Source of the DNA: Dyadobacter sp. CY261
GTDB lineage: Bacteria > Bacteroidota > Bacteroidia > Cytophagales > Spirosomataceae
Assembly: GCF_021440085.1 (NCBI RefSeq)
Contig: NZ_JAKCPW010000010.1
Coordinates: 124,001-188,000, forward strand
DNA: 64,000 bases
Direction of reading: 5' to 3'
The notes under the pieces are model-generated. The model saw only the letters and a program-made list of their open reading frames with translations, was not told where the DNA came from and did not search any database. The first letter of the stretch is position 1; each line of letters starts with the position of its first letter. The position numbers and the translations under genes are program-made. Below, piece by piece: positions 44,062 through 53,174 of this stretch.

Positions 44062-44820
44062 ATGGAAGCGAAACTGACACTGGTAGGGGCCGGCCCTGGA
44101 GATAGCGAATTGATCACATTGAAAGGAATGCGGGCGCTTCAAAATGCCGATGTGGTGCTGTATGACGAACTTGCGAATGCCGCGTTTCTGGAATTCGCAC
44201 CGGCACATGCATTGAAAATGTATGTAGGCAAAAAAGTGGGTCAGCCTTCTTTCTCACAGGACGAGATCAATGGCCTTATCGTCCGCCTTGCCCGCAAACG
44301 CGGTCACGTGGTGCGGCTCAAAGGCGGCGACCCGTTCGTTTTCGGTCGCGGGCATGAGGAGATGGAATACGCGCTCGATCACGACATCCCCTGCGAAATG
44401 GTACCCGGCATTACCAGCAGCACAGCCGTCCCCGCTTCCCTCGCCATCCCCGTAACGCGCCGCGGTGTGAGCGAAAGCTTCTGGGTCATTACCGGCACCA
44501 CACAACATGGCGAGCTTTCGGACGATATCAGGCTGGCTGCGCAGTCGAAAGCGACGGTGATTGTTCTGATGGGATTGAATAAACTGGAAGAGATTTGCGC
44601 ATTATACAAACACTTCGGACGCGGCCATTTGCCTATGGCGGTAATCCAGAACGGCACCCGGCCCGATGAAAAAAGCGTGGTAGGACAGGTTTGGGAAATG
44701 CCACGGATGGTACGCGAAAGTGGTATCACCACCCCGGCCATTATGGTAATGGGCGAAGTAGTGGCCCTTAGCCCTGCCTATGCATTGGAATACCTGCAAC
44801 ACATGCAAATGGCTTTTTGA
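44062..44820 (+). CDS. cobA: Uroporphyrinogen-III C-methyltransferase (siroheme synthesis)
   Basis: 252 residues. SAM-dependent methylation of uroporphyrinogen III to precorrin-2, the first step to siroheme, the NirB cofactor. Family motifs are VGAGPGDSELITLKG (about 8-22), YDELAN, RLKGGDPFVFGRGHEEM (about 89-105), VPGITSSTAVPASLAIPVTRRG and MGLNKLEEI. It is the single-domain form: the dehydrogenase/ferrochelatase part of CysG is absent and must be encoded elsewhere. It is the first gene of the plus-strand nitrate-assimilation operon; its stop overlaps an upstream in-frame extension of the next gene. Confidence 0.95.
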   Translation: MEAKLTLVGAGPGDSELITLKGMRALQNADVVLYDELANAAFLEFAPAHALKMYVGKKVGQPSFSQDEINGLIVRLARKRGHVVRLKGGDPFVFGRGHEEMEYALDHDIPCEMVPGITSSTAVPASLAIPVTRRGVSESFWVITGTTQHGELSDDIRLAAQSKATVIVLMGLNKLEEICALYKHFGRGHLPMAVIQNGTRPDEKSVVGQVWEMPRMVRESGITTPAIMVMGEVVALSPAYALEYLQHMQMAF

Positions 44821-44852
44821 AAAGCTTTCACTCCAACCTAAACATAATCACG

Positions 44853-46211
44853 ATGAGAAAAGCTGTTTACCTTCTTTTGCTGGCCATTACTAGTACCAGC
44901 CTGCTGGCCCCGACACGAACAATGGCCCAGTTTAGCCTTTCGGGACAATTACGGACCCGGACGGAACTGCTCGACGGACAAGGCACAATGCTTTCGAAAG
45001 GCGAAAAGCCTGCCTTCTTCACCTCCCAGCGCACCCGGCTCAACGCGGGTTATAAGGGTTATCGGACGCAGTTTTTCGTTGCTGTGCAGGATGTGCGGGT
45101 CTGGGGCCAGGACGCTTCGACCAACAACCGCATCACCAATTCGTCACTGAACGGCCTGATGCTGCATGAAGCATGGGGCGAAATAAGCCTGCTGGATACC
45201 AACCAAACCAAGCTAGGAAAAGAATTCGCATTGAAAATCGGACGCCAGGAACTGCTCTACGACGACAGCCGCTTGCTCGGCAACCTCGACTGGCTGCAAC
45301 AGGCCAGACGCCATGACGCGGCGTTAATCAAATACGGGAATAATGGATTTACCGCGCATCTGGGTTTTGCGTATAACCAAAACCGTGAGCTCAAAACGGG
45401 CACCTTGTACGATGGCGTACCCGTAGGCTACACGGCCGGTACAAATGGGATCGGGACGATGTATAAGTCGCTGCAATTCCTGTATCTCGGCAAAAAACTA
45501 AGACAGGGAAATGCTTCATTCCTGGTGATAAAGGATGATTTTCAAAAATACACACTGGACACAGCGGGTGTGAAGAAACTGGCTAACGGCGTCCGGAGCA
45601 GGGTAACGATCGGACCTTATTGGCAGACTAAAATCGGTAAAAACTGGTCGCTCACAGCCAATGCTTTTTACCAAACCGGCAAAGACAAAGACGGTGCGTC
45701 GCTGAGCGCCTATATGTATTCTGTCCGGGGGTTGTATGCGATGAGCCCGGCATTTTCCATTGGCCCCGGCTTTGACTACACCTCGGGCACGACTTCCGGC
45801 TCGCGCAAAAACCACACATTTGACCCGCTTTACGGCACGCCACACAAGTTTTGGGGACAAATGGATTACTTCTACGCAGCCAATGGTTTCGGCAAAGGCG
45901 GGCTTTCGGATGTTTATATCAATACCACCATTAAAGCGTCCGAAAAGCTGTCGATCAACACCGACCTGCACCATTTTTCGAGCGCAGCGCAAGTACGGGT
46001 GTCAGACAACCAGAAACTGTCGTCCAGCTTCGGCGAAGAGCTCGACATCATTGCCAACTACAACCTGACCAAGACGATCAGCTTCCAGGGCGGTTACTGC
46101 ACATTCCTTTCCACCAATAGCCTGGCTCAGGTGAAGGGTGTCAAAAACCCGCAGAAAATGTCAAACTGGGCTTATCTGATGATCAATATCAAACCCGATT
46201 TTTTGAAATAA
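44853..46211 (+). CDS. Alginate-export-family outer-membrane channel
   Basis: 452 residues from the ATG at 44853 (MRKAVYLLLLA), which gives a clean signal peptide (ending MAQ, about 26). The in-frame ATG at 44817 would overlap cobA and add polar residues. The body is a beta-barrel, with the alginate-export-family hallmark KIGRQELLYDDSRLLGNLDWLQQARRHDA. It lies between cobA and the nitrate transporter. An outer-membrane pore for nitrate or nitrite is therefore more likely than alginate export (inference). The C-terminus NIKPDFLK lacks a terminal aromatic. Confidence 0.82.
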   Translation: MRKAVYLLLLAITSTSLLAPTRTMAQFSLSGQLRTRTELLDGQGTMLSKGEKPAFFTSQRTRLNAGYKGYRTQFFVAVQDVRVWGQDASTNNRITNSSLNGLMLHEAWGEISLLDTNQTKLGKEFALKIGRQELLYDDSRLLGNLDWLQQARRHDAALIKYGNNGFTAHLGFAYNQNRELKTGTLYDGVPVGYTAGTNGIGTMYKSLQFLYLGKKLRQGNASFLVIKDDFQKYTLDTAGVKKLANGVRSRVTIGPYWQTKIGKNWSLTANAFYQTGKDKDGASLSAYMYSVRGLYAMSPAFSIGPGFDYTSGTTSGSRKNHTFDPLYGTPHKFWGQMDYFYAANGFGKGGLSDVYINTTIKASEKLSINTDLHHFSSAAQVRVSDNQKLSSSFGEELDIIANYNLTKTISFQGGYCTFLSTNSLAQVKGVKNPQKMSNWAYLMINIKPDFLK

Positions 46212-46251
46212 GCATTCTGTTCTAACCATCAATTTCAAAACTCTTATTACT

Positions 46252-47562
46252 ATGGAAACGACCAATAAGCCGCTTGAAAAGCTCAACGTACTCAATTTCA
46301 AGGGCGTGCAAATGCGCACCTTCCATCTGACGTGGATGGCGTTCTTCCTTTGTTTCTTCGGATGGTTTGGCCTGGCCCCGCTGATGACGGTCATTAAAAC
46401 GGACCTCGGCCTCACCAAAGGACAAATCGGCAACATCATCATCGCTTCCGTAGCAGCAACGGTCGTGGCACGTATCGCCATCGGAAAGCTTTGCGACACG
46501 TGGGGACCGCGTAAAACTTATACGGCATTGCTGGCGATCTGCTCCATTCCGGTGATGAGCGTTGGCCTCGTGCATTCCTACGAAGGTTTTCTGCTCTTCC
46601 GCCTCGCGATCGGCGTGATCGGCGCATCATTTGTTGTCACCCAGTATCACACCTCCGTCATGTTCGACAAGAAGATCGTCGGAACGGCCAATGCGGTGGC
46701 TGGCGGCTGGGGTAACCTCGGCGGCGGGATCACCAACATGGTTATGCCATTGATCTTCGCCGGGTTCGTCGGCGCCGGTTATCTGCCCGAATCAGCCTGG
46801 CGGATCGCCATGATCATTCCCGGCGCAGCGCTGTTTCTATTCTCATTCGTTTACTACTTTTTCACCAAAGACACGCCTGCCGGCAACTTTGAAGACCTTG
46901 CAATCGCTAATCCAAAAGCTGTTAAGGCGAAAGGCACCTTGGGCATTGCTATGAAAGACCCGCGCACATGGGGGTTGTTTCTCGCCTATGGGGCCTGTTT
47001 TGGAATAGAAATCACTTTTGACAACGTAGCCGCATTGTATTTCTTCGAAAACTTCGATACCTCACTGGCAACGGCGGGAATCCTGGCTGGTACATTCGGT
47101 TTTATGAACATATTCGCCCGGGCAGTTGGCGGGATCGTGGCCGACAAGGTAGGTTACAAATATGGAATGCTGGGCAAAGGTCGCCTGCTGGCATTACTGC
47201 TCGTTCTGGAAGGCATCGGCATCGCATTGTTCGCGCAAAGCGGCAGCATCGTAGGCGCTGTGATTACGATGCTCTGCTTCGCGATGTTTTTGAAGATGGC
47301 CAATGGCGCTACTTATGCGATTGTTCCTTTTATCAATCAAAAAGCGATTGGTTCGGTCAGCGGGATTGTGGGTGCGGGTGGTAATGTAGGTGCGGTGCTC
47401 GCTGGATTTTTGTTTAAATCGAGCTCAATCACCTATTCGCAGGCATTTATGTACATCGGAGTGGCTATTGCTTGTGTTGCTGCAATAGTGGCACTGATCA
47501 ATTTCGAAAAAACACAGGCAATCACAGCAGAGACCAGCAAACTGGAACCAATAGAAGCATAA
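46252..47562 (+). CDS. Nitrate/nitrite MFS transporter (NarK/NrtP/NasA family)
   Basis: 436 residues, about 12 membrane helices. Both nitrate signatures of the family are present: AVAGGWGNLGGGITNMVMP (about 142-160) and SGIVGAGGNVGAVLAG (about 363-378). LAPLMTVIKTDLGLT and RIAIGKLCDTWGPRKTY are further family segments. It moves nitrate, and perhaps nitrite, across the inner membrane. Operon position directly before nitrate reductase supports import for assimilation. The 40-bp gap from the porin gene has no terminator. Confidence 0.95.
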   Translation: METTNKPLEKLNVLNFKGVQMRTFHLTWMAFFLCFFGWFGLAPLMTVIKTDLGLTKGQIGNIIIASVAATVVARIAIGKLCDTWGPRKTYTALLAICSIPVMSVGLVHSYEGFLLFRLAIGVIGASFVVTQYHTSVMFDKKIVGTANAVAGGWGNLGGGITNMVMPLIFAGFVGAGYLPESAWRIAMIIPGAALFLFSFVYYFFTKDTPAGNFEDLAIANPKAVKAKGTLGIAMKDPRTWGLFLAYGACFGIEITFDNVAALYFFENFDTSLATAGILAGTFGFMNIFARAVGGIVADKVGYKYGMLGKGRLLALLLVLEGIGIALFAQSGSIVGAVITMLCFAMFLKMANGATYAIVPFINQKAIGSVSGIVGAGGNVGAVLAGFLFKSSSITYSQAFMYIGVAIACVAAIVALINFEKTQAITAETSKLEPIEA

Positions 47563-47662
47563 AAAGATCCATAGAATAATTCCTAGAAAAGAGTCCATAA
47601 GAAGAATGGACGGATAGTGTGAAAGGAAAAAGAAAGATCAATCAAAGCATTTTAAATCAACA

Positions 47663-50600
47663 ATGAAACCCACCCCAACATCCTATAAATCCACCTGCTG
47701 TTACTGCGGCGTAGGCTGCGGGGTCGTGGTGACGAAGGAAAGTAATGGCCAGCTAAGTCTGGAAGGTGACAAAGAACATCCTTCGAATAAGGGAATGCTT
47801 TGTTCCAAAGGCATGAACCTGCATTATACGGTTATGGACCAGTCGGACCGGTTGCTATACCCGCAAATGCGTTTGAACCGTTCGATCCCCTTGCAGCGAG
47901 CGACGTGGGACGAGGCTTTGGAACGAACTGCTGCTGTTTTTAAAACATTAATTAAAAAATTCGGGCCCGATTCGGTCGCATTTTATGTCTCCGGCCAGTG
48001 CCTGACGGAAGAATACTACCTGGTCAACAAGCTGATCAAAGGCTTCATTGGCTCCAATAATATTGATACCAACTCCCGCCTGTGCATGAGCTCCGCGGTG
48101 GTTGGATACAAGCTGTCACTGGGTGAGGATAGCGTACCGGTTTGCTATGACGACATCGAGGCGGCCGATGTCATGTATGTGACCGGCGCGAATCCGGCCT
48201 GGTGCCATCCTATTATCTGGCGGCGCGTGGAAGCGCACAAAACGGCAAATCCCGGCACGAAGATCATTTGCGTAGACCCACGGGTAACCGACACCGCACG
48301 CTCGTCCGACTTGCATTTGCAGATCCGTCCGGGCACCGACATCGTCCTCAACAATGCGATTGGCCGGTTGCTGATCGAAAACGATGATCTCGATGAGCGG
48401 TTTATCGCTGACCATACCGATGGTTTTGATTTATTCCGGCTACAAGTGATGCAGCGCACATTGGCGGAAGCGGCCGAAATTTGCGGTGTCGCTTCCGCCG
48501 ATATTGCCTTGGCAGCCGAATGGATCGGCCGTTCGAAAGGTTTTCTTTCCTTTTGGACCATGGGCCTCAACCAGTCGGTCATTGGTGTAAATAAAAACCT
48601 GTCGCTCATCAACCTGCATTTGATAACCGGCAAAATCGGGAAGCCCGGCAATGGGCCATTCTCGCTCACCGGCCAGCCTAATGCCATGGGCGGGCGCGAA
48701 ACGGGCGGCCTGGCGAATATCCTGCCCGGTCACCGCGAAGTAGTGAATGCAGCGCATCGGGAAGAAATGGAGCAGCTTTGGAAGACGCCCGTTCGCATTG
48801 CCGACAAGCCGGGCCTTACCGCCACCGAAATGTTCGAAGCCCTGGCAGACGACCGCCTGAAAGCGATCTGGATCATCAATACTAACCCGATGGTGAGCAT
48901 GCCGGATATGAACGCGGTGGAAAATGCGTTCAAAAAGTCGCGTTTTGTCGTAGTGCAGGACGTTTCCAACCGCGCCGACACCGTCCACTTTGCCGACGTG
49001 GTGCTGCCTGCCGCCGCCTGGCTCGAAAAAGATGGCACGATGACCAACGCCGAACGACGCATTACCTACCTTCCCAAAGCCATCGACGCCCCGGGCGAAG
49101 CATTGCCCGATTCGGAAATCCTATGGCGGTTTGCCCGGAAAATGGGTTTTGAAGAAGCATTTAACTACAAAAACACTTCCGAGGTGTACGACGAATACGT
49201 CAGAGCAACTGCGGGAACGACCATCGATGTGACCGGCGTCAGCCACAAATTGCTGAAAGAGAAACGCAGCGTTCAGTGGCCGCTATCCTCGTTGGACGCC
49301 GAGCGGTCAGCAGACATCCGCCAACCCGGCGCAAAACGCCTTTTCACCGATCACCAATTTTACACTAAAAACAAAAGAGCGCAAATACATCCGGTCCCGG
49401 ACGAAAACCACTCCGAACCCACCGACGATCAATTCCCCCTGGTTTTAACCAGTGGAAGGATCCGTGACCAGTGGCACACGATGACCAAAACCGGCCGCGT
49501 CGCGAAATTGAACAAACATATCCCCCAGCCTTTCCTCCAAATTCATCCGGACGATGCGCGCGAGCGACATATTCAGGAAGGCAGCCTTGTCGAGATCAAA
49601 AGCCGCCGTGGGGAAGTGCGCGTGAAGGCGCAGATTACCGAGGATGTCCGGAGAGGGCTTTGCTTTTTGCCGATGCATTGGGGTAAAATTCTGGGCAGCA
49701 ACCTGGGCCGGGCCAATAACCTCACCAGTTCGCTGGTAGATCCGAAATCCAAAGAGCCGGATTTCAAATTTTCGGCAGTACAAGTTAGTGTTTACAAAAA
49801 ACCATTTGAAAAAATCATCATCATCGGCGCAGGGTCGGCGGGATTGGGCTTTATCAATAGCTACCGCCCCCTGAATGCGAACGACGAGATCCATGTTTTT
49901 TCCAAAGAAATATATCCGTTCTATAACCGGGTGATGCTGCCCGACTACATCAGCGGGTCGCAAACGTGGGAACAGCTTGTGAAGCTGCGCGAGGACCAGT
50001 TTGCCGAAAACCACATTACCGTGCACAAAGGCGTGAGCATCGTGCATATTGACCGCAAGCACAAGGCAGTGATCGACAGCAATGGGACGGAACATCATTA
50101 CGACAAGCTCATTCTGGGAATGGGCAGCAAGGCATTTATGCCCAAGGGAGTACCAAACCTGCCGGGGATATTTAACATGCGCTCACGCCTCGATGCGGAT
50201 TCCCTCCTGCCTTTCCTGAAACAGCCCGACCCGCACGCGGTTATCGTTGGCGGCGGTATTCTCGGATTGGAGCTCGCGGCTTCGTTTCGCGAAATGGATG
50301 TGAAAGTGACCGTGATCCAACGTAGCGGCCGCTTTATGGAACGGCAGCTGGATCCGCTTGCAAGTGAGTTGCTTTACCAGGAGCTGCTCGACCGCGGTAT
50401 CGAATGTTATTTCAATGATGAGGTGGCGACCTACACGGGTTCGGATACCGTGGAAGGAATCCGGCTTAAATCCGGGCGAAAAATTGATTGCCAGGTGGTT
50501 GTATTGGCCATCGGCACTGTCCCGACCATCGAGCTGGCGCAACAAGCCGGTCTCGAATGCAAGCGCGGCGTGGTGGTGAACGACTACATGCAAACCTCCG

Positions 50601-51205
50601 ACCCGGATATTTACACGGCAGGCGAGATTGCCGAATGGAACGGGCAGATGTGGGGCATTACCCTTGCCGCCGAGCAACAGGCCGAAGTGATCGCCAACTA
50701 CCTGGCTGGCGACATTGCACAGCCGTACAAAGGCAGCACCTCGATGAACATCCTGAAAATGGAGGGTTTGCAACTTTGCAGCATCGGCATAACAGATGCA
50801 CCGGCCAACGATCCGGCATACGAACAAATCGTATTTATTGATAAATCAAAGCATTACTACAAAAAATGCATCGTGTACCGTGATAAGCTCGTAGGTGCGA
50901 TCCTGATTGGCGACAAGAACGAGTTTATGGAATTCCGGGACCTGATCGCCCACGGCGTGGAACTTTCCGAAAAACGGTTGCAGCTCCTGCGCGCAAGCCA
51001 GAAAGCCGAACCTTTGGAAGGGAAACTCGTTTGTTCGTGCAACAATGTAGGCCAGGGAAATCTGGAAAAAGCGATTAGGGGCGGTTGCAATGATTTTCAG
51101 AAACTCTGCCAGACGACGGGTGCGGGAACCGGATGTGGCTCATGCCGGCCGGAAGTGCGTTCGATTTTGGAAAAAATAACGGAAGCAAACCTGGTAACGA
51201 CCTGA
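47663..51205 (+). CDS. Assimilatory nitrate reductase fused to FAD/NAD(P)H and BFD modules
   Basis: 1180 residues. Residues 1 to about 700 form a molybdopterin nitrate reductase: [4Fe-4S] ligands C12, C15, C19 and C47; the Mo-ligand Cys in TNSRLCMSSAV; GQPNAMGGRETGG; and the C-terminal MopB domain (TSGRIRDQWHTMTKTG). From about 720 an NAD(P)H:FAD oxidoreductase follows (GAGSAG at about 722, GGGILGLE), of the kind in NirB and Bacillus NasB. A C-terminal BFD-like [2Fe-2S] domain has C1124 and C1126 and CQTTGAGTGCGSC. Enzyme and reductase partner, usually separate, are thus one chain for NAD(P)H-driven nitrate to nitrite reduction. It ends 3 bp before the next gene. Confidence 0.94.
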   Translation: MKPTPTSYKSTCCYCGVGCGVVVTKESNGQLSLEGDKEHPSNKGMLCSKGMNLHYTVMDQSDRLLYPQMRLNRSIPLQRATWDEALERTAAVFKTLIKKFGPDSVAFYVSGQCLTEEYYLVNKLIKGFIGSNNIDTNSRLCMSSAVVGYKLSLGEDSVPVCYDDIEAADVMYVTGANPAWCHPIIWRRVEAHKTANPGTKIICVDPRVTDTARSSDLHLQIRPGTDIVLNNAIGRLLIENDDLDERFIADHTDGFDLFRLQVMQRTLAEAAEICGVASADIALAAEWIGRSKGFLSFWTMGLNQSVIGVNKNLSLINLHLITGKIGKPGNGPFSLTGQPNAMGGRETGGLANILPGHREVVNAAHREEMEQLWKTPVRIADKPGLTATEMFEALADDRLKAIWIINTNPMVSMPDMNAVENAFKKSRFVVVQDVSNRADTVHFADVVLPAAAWLEKDGTMTNAERRITYLPKAIDAPGEALPDSEILWRFARKMGFEEAFNYKNTSEVYDEYVRATAGTTIDVTGVSHKLLKEKRSVQWPLSSLDAERSADIRQPGAKRLFTDHQFYTKNKRAQIHPVPDENHSEPTDDQFPLVLTSGRIRDQWHTMTKTGRVAKLNKHIPQPFLQIHPDDARERHIQEGSLVEIKSRRGEVRVKAQITEDVRRGLCFLPMHWGKILGSNLGRANNLTSSLVDPKSKEPDFKFSAVQVSVYKKPFEKIIIIGAGSAGLGFINSYRPLNANDEIHVFSKEIYPFYNRVMLPDYISGSQTWEQLVKLREDQFAENHITVHKGVSIVHIDRKHKAVIDSNGTEHHYDKLILGMGSKAFMPKGVPNLPGIFNMRSRLDADSLLPFLKQPDPHAVIVGGGILGLELAASFREMDVKVTVIQRSGRFMERQLDPLASELLYQELLDRGIECYFNDEVATYTGSDTVEGIRLKSGRKIDCQVVVLAIGTVPTIELAQQAGLECKRGVVVNDYMQTSDPDIYTAGEIAEWNGQMWGITLAAEQQAEVIANYLAGDIAQPYKGSTSMNILKMEGLQLCSIGITDAPANDPAYEQIVFIDKSKHYYKKCIVYRDKLVGAILIGDKNEFMEFRDLIAHGVELSEKRLQLLRASQKAEPLEGKLVCSCNNVGQGNLEKAIRGGCNDFQKLCQTTGAGTGCGSCRPEVRSILEKITEANLVTT

Positions 51206-51208
51206 AAC

Positions 51209-52690
51209 ATGCGCGACTATTATCACATCAAGATCAACCTGCCAGGCGGGATTGCTTCGCCGGGGTACCTGAAAGACATTCTTTCGGCCGCAAGGAATGC
51301 GAATGTTCGCAATGTGCGCTTCGGATCGAGGCAACAGTTGCTGATGACAGTGCATTACGAGGATATGCGTTTTTTGGAAAAGGACTTCAAAAATCTGGGG
51401 ATTTTTTACGAGGTCAATACCGACCGCCAGCCTAATATCGTGAGTTCTTACTGTGGCGAAGAGGTCTTCCGGACAGGACAATGGCTGAATGCGAGCGAGT
51501 ACCATTCCGTGCTCGACAGTTTCGATTTTGAGGCTGGTTTCGAGCCCGGCCTGAAAATCAATATTTCGGATTCTAACCAAAGCTTCACCCCGTTTTTCAC
51601 CGGCAACCTCAATTATATCTCTTCGTCGGAACCTCATTTCTGGTATTTATATGTGCGTCTGAAGCAAACCAACTCGGTTTTTAAATGGGATGAACTGATT
51701 TATACCAATGAGATCGGTCGGCTGTCGAAAGTACTGGAAGAATGTATGTTGAACGAGGGCATTAATGAGGAACATTCCTTGAAATCGGCTGTCAAAGAGC
51801 GCATTCGCTACGTGTCTCAGTCGGCGCAGCATGAGCTTGAGCTTCCCTCTTTCTCCCTGCCCTATTATGAGGGATTCAACCGTTACGAATCACGCACCTG
51901 GCTTGGGCTATACCGCCGCGACGAAGAATTTCCAATCGAATTCCTGCTTGATGTGTGTGCATTATGCCTCAAAACCCGCGTGGGGGAAATTTGCGCTACC
52001 CCATGGAAGTCACTGGTAATCAAAGGGATTGAGGACCAGTACCGCGAAGCATGGAGCAATGTTTTGGGGAAACACAACATCAATGTCCGACACGCTGCCA
52101 ATGAACTCGCCTGGCAAACCGAAGACCATAATGCCGACGGTGCGAAACTCAAAAAAGAACTGATCCGATATTTTTCCCAAAACGACACGCGCACCTTCGG
52201 CCTGTGTTTCGGTATTCAAACGCGACCGAAATCTGAGGTTTTCGGCTCCATCCTGATCCGCAAACGACCTTTACTTCGCATAGGTCAGTTGCCGCTTTTC
52301 AGCGTTTATGATCTTTATTATACCGAGAATTTCAACCCCAACAGCCGCACGCAAGTATTGTTTGAAAAGGGTTTGTTCAAAATACATTTGCCTGCCCAAT
52401 TGGAGCGCCTTTGCAGGCGGTTTAATAATCAGCGATCGAGGGAAACGCTGAAAACTATGCTATCCGAGCCCGATGAGGCCAAAACCATCTTCAAACCGGC
52501 GGAGATCGCGCACCAATGCCCCGATTGCCTGACGATTTACGATTCCGAGTATGGCGACATCCTCGGCGATATTGCACCCGGGACGGCTTTCAAAGACCTT
52601 CCGGCTGACTATTGCTGTTCTACCTGCGACACTGGCAAAGCTAGTTTCGTCGCCGTAGAATTCACCCGATCACATCCAGAACCTGTCTGA
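51209..52690 (+). CDS. Rubredoxin fused to nitrite/sulfite-reductase-like half-domains
   Basis: 493 residues. The N-terminus (INLPGGIASPGYLKDILSAA, VRFGSRQQLLM) resembles the ferredoxin-like half-domain of nitrite/sulfite reductases, and a second such half seems to occur near 255-290 (TRVGEICATPWKSLVIKGI). The C-x5-C...C-x3-C siroheme/[4Fe-4S] ligands are not found, so catalysis is unlikely. Residues about 435-480 are a rubredoxin domain with C437-P-D-C440 and C470-S-T-C473. It starts 3 bp after the fused nitrate reductase and ends 2 bp before the next gene. A role as an electron-transfer or assembly partner is inferred. Confidence 0.72.
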   Translation: MRDYYHIKINLPGGIASPGYLKDILSAARNANVRNVRFGSRQQLLMTVHYEDMRFLEKDFKNLGIFYEVNTDRQPNIVSSYCGEEVFRTGQWLNASEYHSVLDSFDFEAGFEPGLKINISDSNQSFTPFFTGNLNYISSSEPHFWYLYVRLKQTNSVFKWDELIYTNEIGRLSKVLEECMLNEGINEEHSLKSAVKERIRYVSQSAQHELELPSFSLPYYEGFNRYESRTWLGLYRRDEEFPIEFLLDVCALCLKTRVGEICATPWKSLVIKGIEDQYREAWSNVLGKHNINVRHAANELAWQTEDHNADGAKLKKELIRYFSQNDTRTFGLCFGIQTRPKSEVFGSILIRKRPLLRIGQLPLFSVYDLYYTENFNPNSRTQVLFEKGLFKIHLPAQLERLCRRFNNQRSRETLKTMLSEPDEAKTIFKPAEIAHQCPDCLTIYDSEYGDILGDIAPGTAFKDLPADYCCSTCDTGKASFVAVEFTRSHPEPV

Positions 52691-52692
52691 TT

Positions 52693-53172
52693 ATGACTCC
52701 CACGCCTACCATCACAACCCGCTTTTTCGCATTTGAAAGCGATTTTGTCGACAGCCTCCGATGCATTCCGATGATCGTACGGTACAAGCTTGATACCTGT
52801 CGCGTGAAGTTGCAACTCTCCGACTGGGCCAAATTCGATTATTACGAAAAAGACCTGCTGGCCGAACATTCGTGCCACAAGGTCGAAGAGATCGATGCAT
52901 ATGCGGCGTTGGTCAACGGGCTTGTCTGGAAATACACGAGCACTATACCCAGCCTGCTCAAAACCCTGGATCCTTCGTGGGTACAACCGCAAGTTCCTAT
53001 GGAAGTACGCGAAAAAGTACAGGAATGGGACTTACCGGTCATTTCCATCGGTCAATGGAGGCAGCTTGATGTGCTGGAACGCTTTGCATTGGTCAAACTC
53101 AGCCGGTCGGGGCACGAAGGACGGAATTTTCCGAGGGCAATGGCGGAATTTGGGTTGGCTATCGCAGGTTAA
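52693..53172 (+). CDS. Nitrate-reductase-associated protein
   Basis: 159 residues, cytoplasmic. The sequence FFAFESDFVDSLRCIPMIVRYKLDTCRVKLQLSDWAKF and RFALVKLSRSGHEGRNFPRAMAEFGL match my knowledge of the small family found beside assimilatory nitrate reductase in cyanobacteria and Bacteroidota (nitrate reductase associated protein). Its molecular role is not established. It is the last gene of the operon, 2 bp after the rubredoxin fusion, and meets the next gene tail to tail 2 bp on. Confidence 0.82.
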   Translation: MTPTPTITTRFFAFESDFVDSLRCIPMIVRYKLDTCRVKLQLSDWAKFDYYEKDLLAEHSCHKVEEIDAYAALVNGLVWKYTSTIPSLLKTLDPSWVQPQVPMEVREKVQEWDLPVISIGQWRQLDVLERFALVKLSRSGHEGRNFPRAMAEFGLAIAG

Positions 53173-53174
53173 TG

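Noticed and set aside
44817..44852. Upstream start of the porin overlapping cobA
   Set aside because: The extra 12 residues would precede and spoil the signal peptide that begins at the ATG 44853.
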